From: Gammaproteobacteria bacterium
GTDB taxonomy: Bacteria; Pseudomonadota; Gammaproteobacteria; Pseudomonadales; Azotimanducaceae
DNA: 12,874 nt
Direction: 5' to 3'
Assembly (NCBI GenBank): GCA_003476445.1
Contig: DMUF01000117.1
Location: 959-13,832 of the forward strand
The notes under the pieces were generated by a model. That model ran no database searches. It saw only the letters and a list, made by a program, of their open reading frames with translations, and was not told the DNA's origin. Position numbers and translations under genes: made by a program. Below, in pieces: positions 5,371-10,295 of this stretch (the stretch's first letter is position 1; every line of letters starts with the position of its first letter).

Positions 5371-8310
5371 ATGAAGCGCATGCTCATCAATTCGACACAG
5401 CCGGAAGAGGTTCGTGTTGCACTGGTCGATGGTCAGAAACTATACGATCTGGATATCGAGAACCGCGGTCGGGAACAGAAGAAAGCGAATATCTACAAGG
5501 CGCGCATCACGCGTATCGAGCCCAGTCTCGAAGCCGCCTTCGTCGACTTCGGCGCAGACCGTCACGGCTTCCTTCCGCTCAAAGAGATCTCGCGGCAGTA
5601 CTTCCGCAAGCCCACCGATGACAATGACCGCACGCCCATTCAAGAGCTTCTGTCCGAGCGCCAGGAGATCCTCGTTCAGGTAGACAAGGAAGAGCGTGGC
5701 ACCAAGGGCGCCGCTCTCACCACCTTCATAAGCCTCGCCGGCCGCTACATGGTGCTGATGCCGAACAATCCCAGGGCTGGCGGTATCTCGCGCCGCATCG
5801 AGGGCGAGGAGCGCGACGAGCTCCGGGACGCGCTGTCGAAACTGACCATTCCCGCAGGGATGGGTGTGATCATCCGCACCGCCGGCGTCGGACGAAGCGC
5901 CGAGGAACTGCAGTGGGACCTCGATTACCTGCTCCAGCTCTGGGAGGCCATCCGCAAGGCTGAGGGCGAAGAAAAGGCGCCGTCGCTCCTGTACCAGGAA
6001 AACAACGTCATCATCCGGGCGATTCGCGACAACCTGCGCAAGGACATCGGCGAAGTACTGATCGACGGCCAGGAGGCATACGAACAGGCGCGAGACTTCA
6101 TTGAACAGGTGATGCCGCAGTACGCGAGTCGGGTAAAGCTCTACGCCGATGCTACGCCACTGTTCAGCCGCTACCAGATCGAAAGCCAGATCGAGACGGC
6201 CTTCCAGCACACGGTCAAATTGCCGTCCGGCGGCAGCATCGTCATCGACCCGACGGAAGCGCTGGTATCCATCGATATCAACTCCTCCCGCGCGACCAAA
6301 GGCGCGGACATCGAGGAAACGGCGCTCAATACCAATCTCGAGGCCGCCGAGGAAATTGCCCGTCAGCTGCGCCTGCGCGATGTCGGCGGACTTATCGTCA
6401 TCGACTTCATCGACATGGATAACACCAAGAACCAGCGTGCGGTAGAAAACCGCGTGCGCGAGGTTCTGGAGGCCGATCGGGCGCGCATTCAGGTGGGTCG
6501 CATCTCGCGTTTCGGTCTTCTCGAGATGTCGCGCCAGCGTCTGCGCCCATCGCTCGATGATCTGACCACCGAGGTCTGCCCGCGCTGCAGCGGGCAGGGG
6601 CGCATCCGCGACACGCGCTCGCTCGCCCTTGCCATTCTGCGGGTCATGGAAGAATCGGCCCTCAAGGATCGCAGCTCGCTCATCCGCGCGCTCGTGCCCC
6701 TGTCTATTGCCGCTTATCTGTTGAACGAGAAGCGGGCCGAAGTTCTCGACATCGAACGGCGCACTGGCGCGCGGCTCATGATCGTGCCTAATGCGCACAT
6801 GGAAACCCCTCATTACGAGGTGACCCGGCTGCGTGACGATCAGCTGCAGGACGAGAGCCTGCCCGCCAGCTACGAGCTGACCGACGTCGGGGCCGAGCCG
6901 GTGGAATCGATCATGCCGCGCGAGCAGCCCGCACCGGCGCGCCAGGCAGCGGTTCAGTCGATCCGTCCCGCGACCCCCGCCCCCCTACCCAGGGCGGAAC
7001 GGGAAGCGTCCGCGCCGGCAGCACCCGCGCCGGCGCCCGCCCCGAGACCGGGATTGTTCCGGCGCATCACCGAGGCCCTGTTCGGAACGCCGGACAGCGC
7101 TGGAGAACCGGCCGCGCCGGCGACCACCAGCGCACCTCGCGGTGACCGCGGGGAAAGCCGCCGGGGATCAGGCCAGGAATCCGGTCGCGGGGCCTCACGA
7201 GGCGCCTCGGAACGCACGTCGGGGGACGGGTCAGACCAGGAGCGTGACGGCCGCCGCGGCGGTCGAGGTCGCGGTCGCGGTCGTGGCGGTGAGAATCGCG
7301 GCGGTGAGAATCGCGGCGGCGACAACCGAGACGGCGAGGGGCGCACCAAGGAAGCTCGTGATGCCGCGCGGGACACGTCAGGTGCTATCCCCTCGTCGGC
7401 ACCAGCCGAAGGTGAACCCAATCGTGAGGAGAATCGTCGCGGTGGACGTCGCGGCGGGCGTCGCGACCAGCGCGAGCCGGGCAGTGTGGATCAAGCGCAG
7501 GATGCCGGTGCCACCGATAGCGACGTGACCGCGCGCGACGACAGCCGAGAAGCACGTGGCGACGGACGCGAGGATGAAGGCGGCAACGGTCGTCGCGGTC
7601 GCCGCGGCGGACGCCGCGAACGTGGCGCAGCAGATGCGCCTTTGTCCGCCCAGGAAGCAGAGACCGAAGACTTCACGCCGGTAGCGTTTGCAGAACGACA
7701 GCCCTCGGCCGAAGCGCTGGCAGCAAGCAAGCGACTGCCGCGCCGCGACCGCAGCGCCCTGGACGATGGTTCACGCAGCACACCCGTTGCGCCGCGGCCT
7801 GAGACTACCGAAAGCGCGCTTGCAGCGCCCGGCACGGCCGTCGGGGAAACGGTGCCCTCTGCCGAGGTGACGACCGAGGTGACGACCGGGATCACAACCG
7901 AGGTGACGCAGGCAGCCATCAGCGAGGCATCGCTCGCTGCCACACCCGAGTCGACGACGGCGAACACTGAGCGGGTAGCAAGCGCCGAACCGACAGCGAG
8001 CGCCGAATCAGCAACTGATGCCGAGACGGCGACAAGCGCCGAGCCCGTAGCTGCAGCAGAAACCGCAGCTGCCGCCGCAGAGGCTGGCGTCGTCGGCGAA
8101 CAACCCGCTGAGTTGCCCGAAGAGCAGATCGCCGTCGCAGCGGAAGTGGCTCCGGCGCCAATCGCCGCGAGCGAGGCCGTCGAAACACCGGCGGCAGCAC
8201 CGCAGCGCCCCGCGCGGGCGTACAACGATCCGAGAGAGGTCCGGCGCCGGCAGCGCGAAGCCGAGCTGAAGGCGCAGGGGATCATGCCGAAATCCGGGGG
8301 GCTTGGCTGA
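5371..8310 (+). CDS. rne: ribonuclease E, degradosome scaffold
   Basis: Essential endoribonuclease of mRNA decay and rRNA/tRNA processing, normally tethered to the inner membrane. 979 residues (E. coli 1061). The catalytic half (1 to about 515) aligns with almost identical numbering: S1 domain about 36-120, 5'-monophosphate sensor Arg169 and Thr170, DNase I-like metal site Asp302, Asn304 and Asp345, and zinc-link CPRC at 403-406. The rest is low-complexity scaffold: a Pro/Ala stretch 517-560, a short amphipathic segment GLFRRITEALFG (561-572) matching the membrane-anchoring segment A, Arg/Gly-rich RNA-binding tracts (627-653, 689-698, 741-750), an Ala/Glu/Thr-rich tail (810-945) and a basic end with YNDPREVRRRQREAELK (951-967). 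Start: ATG at 5371 with GAGAGGG upstream and the family N-terminus MKRMLINSTQ; the frame is open 78 codons further up, but that part is unlike RNase E. E. coli-type RhlB and enolase sites are not recognisable. Confidence 0.97.
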   Translation: MKRMLINSTQPEEVRVALVDGQKLYDLDIENRGREQKKANIYKARITRIEPSLEAAFVDFGADRHGFLPLKEISRQYFRKPTDDNDRTPIQELLSERQEILVQVDKEERGTKGAALTTFISLAGRYMVLMPNNPRAGGISRRIEGEERDELRDALSKLTIPAGMGVIIRTAGVGRSAEELQWDLDYLLQLWEAIRKAEGEEKAPSLLYQENNVIIRAIRDNLRKDIGEVLIDGQEAYEQARDFIEQVMPQYASRVKLYADATPLFSRYQIESQIETAFQHTVKLPSGGSIVIDPTEALVSIDINSSRATKGADIEETALNTNLEAAEEIARQLRLRDVGGLIVIDFIDMDNTKNQRAVENRVREVLEADRARIQVGRISRFGLLEMSRQRLRPSLDDLTTEVCPRCSGQGRIRDTRSLALAILRVMEESALKDRSSLIRALVPLSIAAYLLNEKRAEVLDIERRTGARLMIVPNAHMETPHYEVTRLRDDQLQDESLPASYELTDVGAEPVESIMPREQPAPARQAAVQSIRPATPAPLPRAEREASAPAAPAPAPAPRPGLFRRITEALFGTPDSAGEPAAPATTSAPRGDRGESRRGSGQESGRGASRGASERTSGDGSDQERDGRRGGRGRGRGRGGENRGGENRGGDNRDGEGRTKEARDAARDTSGAIPSSAPAEGEPNREENRRGGRRGGRRDQREPGSVDQAQDAGATDSDVTARDDSREARGDGREDEGGNGRRGRRGGRRERGAADAPLSAQEAETEDFTPVAFAERQPSAEALAASKRLPRRDRSALDDGSRSTPVAPRPETTESALAAPGTAVGETVPSAEVTTEVTTGITTEVTQAAISEASLAATPESTTANTERVASAEPTASAESATDAETATSAEPVAAAETAAAAAEAGVVGEQPAELPEEQIAVAAEVAPAPIAASEAVETPAAAPQRPARAYNDPREVRRRQREAELKAQGIMPKSGGLG
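7261..7329 (+). repeat. tandem repeats coding for Arg/Gly-rich RNA-binding tract of RNase E
   Basis: Inside rne: four 6-base GGTCGN units (7261-7284) followed by 15-base units of GGCGGTGAGAATCGC at 7285-7299 and 7300-7314 and a diverged copy at 7315-7329. They encode GRGRGRGR and then GGENR, GGENR, GGDNR. In-frame repeats, prone to length change without loss of frame in the 15-base units. Confidence 0.8.
7864..7911 (+). repeat. 12-base tandem repeat in the RNase E C-terminal tail
   Basis: Four 12-base units starting GAGGTGACGACC (7864-7875, exact copy 7876-7887, then two diverged copies to 7911), encoding EVTT, EVTT, GITT, EVTQ. They lie in the Ala/Glu/Thr-rich disordered tail and keep the reading frame. 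Confidence 0.75.
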
Positions 8311-8318
8311 GCCCCCGG
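8294..8318 (+). terminator. GC-rich hairpin spanning the rne stop codon
   Basis: GGGGGCT (8297-8303), loop TGGCTG, AGCCCCC (8310-8316), extended by CC/GG around one bulged G. The stem spans the rne stop codon (8308-8310). No T-run follows, so it is at best a weak or Rho-assisted terminator or a 3' end stabiliser. Confidence 0.4.
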
Positions 8319-8342
8319 CTCGGCGCCCACGTCGGTCTAACG

Positions 8343-8362
8343 CCGGCTGGAATCCCAGCCGG
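8343..8362. terminator. perfect 8-bp hairpin between convergent rne and murB
   Basis: CCGGCTGG (8343-8350), loop AATC, CCAGCCGG (8355-8362), in the 144-base gap between the rne and murB 3' ends. A perfect GC-rich stem in a convergent spacer is a likely bidirectional terminator or transcript-end structure, but neither side has a T-run, so intrinsic termination is not assured. Confidence 0.5.
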
Positions 8363-8454
8363 AATCCCCGTGCGGGTCGTGCGAGAAAGCGGTGGGCCGA
8401 CGCCCGCCCAACTTATCCCCGTAAACGACTCTGCAGCTCAGCCACCACCGGTGC

Positions 8455-9480
8455 TCAGAGAACCTGCGGCTCAAGCTCAAGCGTCACGCCGTAGCGCGCC
8501 GCCACGTCCGCCTGGATCGCCGCGGCCAGATCAAGTACGTCTGCCCTGCCAGCCCCACTACCGTTGACGAGCACCAGCGCCTGCCGCTTCCACACCGCCG
8601 CGGAGCCTCGGACGCGCCCACGCCAGCCACCTCGGTCAATGAGCTGCGCAGCCGCGAGCTTTACGCGACCATCCGCCTGCTGATAGCGCACGAGATCCGG
8701 CATGCTGCTCGCAATCCTGTCCGCCTGCTCAGCCGTGATCAGCGGATTCTTGAAGAAACTGCCGACATTGCCCACGCGACGCGGATCAGGCAGCTTTCTG
8801 CGACGAACACGGATAACAGCTTCTGCAATATCAATCGGTTGAGGGCTTGATATGCCAAACCGGTTAAGCTCAAGCGCGATGTCCGGATAATCGGCGACCA
8901 TCGTTCGCGCGTGTTTGAGCGCGAGGGACAAGCCGAGGATGATGCGTCCGCGCCCTTCTGGTCGCTTGAACACGCTGTCCCGATAACCAAACGCACAGGC
9001 TTCCCGCGGCCAGACTTCGATCCGACCCGCCTGCCAGTCAAAAACCTGCAGACTCTCAAGACACGATGCGATCTCAACGCCGTACGCGCCAATGTTCTGA
9101 ACCGGCGCAGCACCCGCGGTGCCGGGAATGAGCGCAAGATTCTCGAGCCCGCCGAGGCCCTGACCCAACGCGAAACGGACCACATCGTGCCAACGCTCGC
9201 CGGCTGCTGCCTCGAGACGCGCGGAATGCTGATCCTTTGCAGCGACTGCGAGACCTCGTATCTGCATGAGCAACACCGGCCGATCGACACGCGCGGGCAA
9301 AACGACATTGCTGCCCGCGCCCAGCACCATCGGCACCTCATCCCCATCCCCGGACAGCGCGCGGCGCGCCGCGATCAGGTCGTCGACGCTGCGAATCTCT
9401 GCCACCCGCCGGCCCATGCTTTCGATTCCAAGCGTGTTCGGCAGCGCCCGCGCGGCAAAGATAGCCGCGGTCGAGGTCAT
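8455..9480 (-). CDS. murB: UDP-N-acetylmuramate dehydrogenase MurB
   Basis: Cytoplasmic FAD enzyme that uses NADPH to reduce UDP-GlcNAc-enolpyruvate to UDP-MurNAc, the second step of peptidoglycan precursor synthesis. 341 residues (E. coli 342). Seen: FAD-binding LGAGSNVVLP (53-62) and GLENLALIPGTAGAAPVQNI (111-130) with GAYGVE, substrate-site GYRDS (165-169), the proton-donor Ser241 in GNVGSFFKNP, QADGRVKLAAAQLID and the C-terminal catalytic Glu337 in LEPQV. It is the E. coli type I MurB, which has the GYRDS loop. The ATG at 9480-9478 overlaps the kdsB stop as ATGA, a sign of translational coupling; the frame is open upstream to 9852, but that stretch lies inside kdsB and shows no MurB homology. 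Last gene of the operon in the window; it converges with rne. Confidence 0.97.
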   Translation of the reverse strand: MTSTAAIFAARALPNTLGIESMGRRVAEIRSVDDLIAARRALSGDGDEVPMVLGAGSNVVLPARVDRPVLLMQIRGLAVAAKDQHSARLEAAAGERWHDVVRFALGQGLGGLENLALIPGTAGAAPVQNIGAYGVEIASCLESLQVFDWQAGRIEVWPREACAFGYRDSVFKRPEGRGRIILGLSLALKHARTMVADYPDIALELNRFGISSPQPIDIAEAVIRVRRRKLPDPRRVGNVGSFFKNPLITAEQADRIASSMPDLVRYQQADGRVKLAAAQLIDRGGWRGRVRGSAAVWKRQALVLVNGSGAGRADVLDLAAAIQADVAARYGVTLELEPQVL

Positions 9481-10295
9481 CCCCGCGGATCCTGCGCAAC
9501 GCCAGCCACGATTGACCGAACACGCTCGAGATCGGCGGGCGTATCCACACCGCCAGGTACGGGCAGTGGGGTCGCAACCACCAGCAGCGGCACGCCGTGC
9601 TCCAGCAGGCGCAGCTGCTCGAGCGACTCGCTGCGCTCGAGCACGCCCATGGGCCAGCTCACAAATTGACGCAGCGCGCGCACGCGATAGGCATAAAGCC
9701 CGATATGGCGCGACCAGCCGACGTCGGGCGGCAACGCCGTCGGCGCACGAAGCTGACCAGCAATCGCACTCACCTGCCCTGCCGCAAATGCGTCTCGGGC
9801 ATAGGGAATCGGGGCGCGCGAAAAATACAGCGCCTGTCCGTTCACACCGCACACCACCTTCACCACGTTGGGGTCAAAGAGCAGGGTGGGTTCCGTCAGA
9901 GATTCGCTCATCGTGCCGACCGGCATCTCTGGTCGCGCAAGCATCGCCTCTGCCAACGCGGTGACCACCTGCGGCGGCAACAGCGGCTCATCGCCCTGCA
10001 CGTTGAGAACCAGCGCGTCGTCATCCCAGCCCTCGGCATCGACCACCTCCATCACGCGGTCGGAGCCAGACGCATGGTCGCTACGAGTGAGGCGCGCCAC
10101 ATGCCCCGCTGCCGCGACGGCATCGACAACGCGCGCGTCGTCGGTTGCCACGATCACATTGGCAGCGCCCGCGGCGAGTGCCTGGCGCACCACACGCACA
10201 ATCATGGGCAATCCCCCGATATCGGCCAGCGGCTTGCCCGGCAAACGGGTAGACGCATACCGCGCAGGGATAACCACATTAAATGCTCTGCTCAT
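9477..10295 (-). CDS. kdsB: 3-deoxy-manno-octulosonate cytidylyltransferase KdsB
   Basis: Activates Kdo with CTP to give CMP-Kdo, the donor used by WaaA on lipid IVA during LPS assembly, in the cytoplasm. 272 residues (E. coli 248). Seen: IPARYASTRLPGKPL (9-23) nucleotide-binding loop, ATDDARV, SDHASGSDR, NVQGDEPLL with metal-binding Asp102, FDPNVVKVV, ALYFSRAPIP, RHIGLYAYR, LEQLRLLEHG and GGVDTPADLERVR with Asp251. Compared with E. coli it has an extra stretch of about 14 residues before RHIGLYAYR (roughly 178-194) and a short C-terminal extension. Both ends overlap neighbours by 4 bases: ATGA with the end of the lpxK frame and ATGA with murB. It acts directly after LpxK in the pathway. No Trm112/YcaR gene lies between lpxK and kdsB, unlike many relatives. 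Confidence 0.97.
   Translation of the reverse strand: MSRAFNVVIPARYASTRLPGKPLADIGGLPMIVRVVRQALAAGAANVIVATDDARVVDAVAAAGHVARLTRSDHASGSDRVMEVVDAEGWDDDALVLNVQGDEPLLPPQVVTALAEAMLARPEMPVGTMSESLTEPTLLFDPNVVKVVCGVNGQALYFSRAPIPYARDAFAAGQVSAIAGQLRAPTALPPDVGWSRHIGLYAYRVRALRQFVSWPMGVLERSESLEQLRLLEHGVPLLVVATPLPVPGGVDTPADLERVRSIVAGVAQDPRG

Noticed and set aside
5440..6813. 457-codon open frame on the minus strand inside rne
   Set aside because: It lies antisense to the fully conserved RNase E catalytic half, has no recognisable motifs, and is the kind of shadow frame expected opposite GC-rich coding DNA.
7261..7329. CRISPR-like short repeats
   Set aside because: The repeats are contiguous, in frame and coding for an Arg/Gly tract in RNase E; there are no spacers.
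7491..8330. 279-codon Ala/Ser-rich open frame opposite the rne 3' half
   Set aside because: It mirrors the low-complexity repeats of the RNase E tail; the Ala/Ser/Val composition follows from that, not from a gene.
9481..9852. Upstream extension of the murB frame
   Set aside because: It overlaps the conserved C-terminal part of kdsB, has no MurB homology, and the ATGA overlap gives a better start at 9480.
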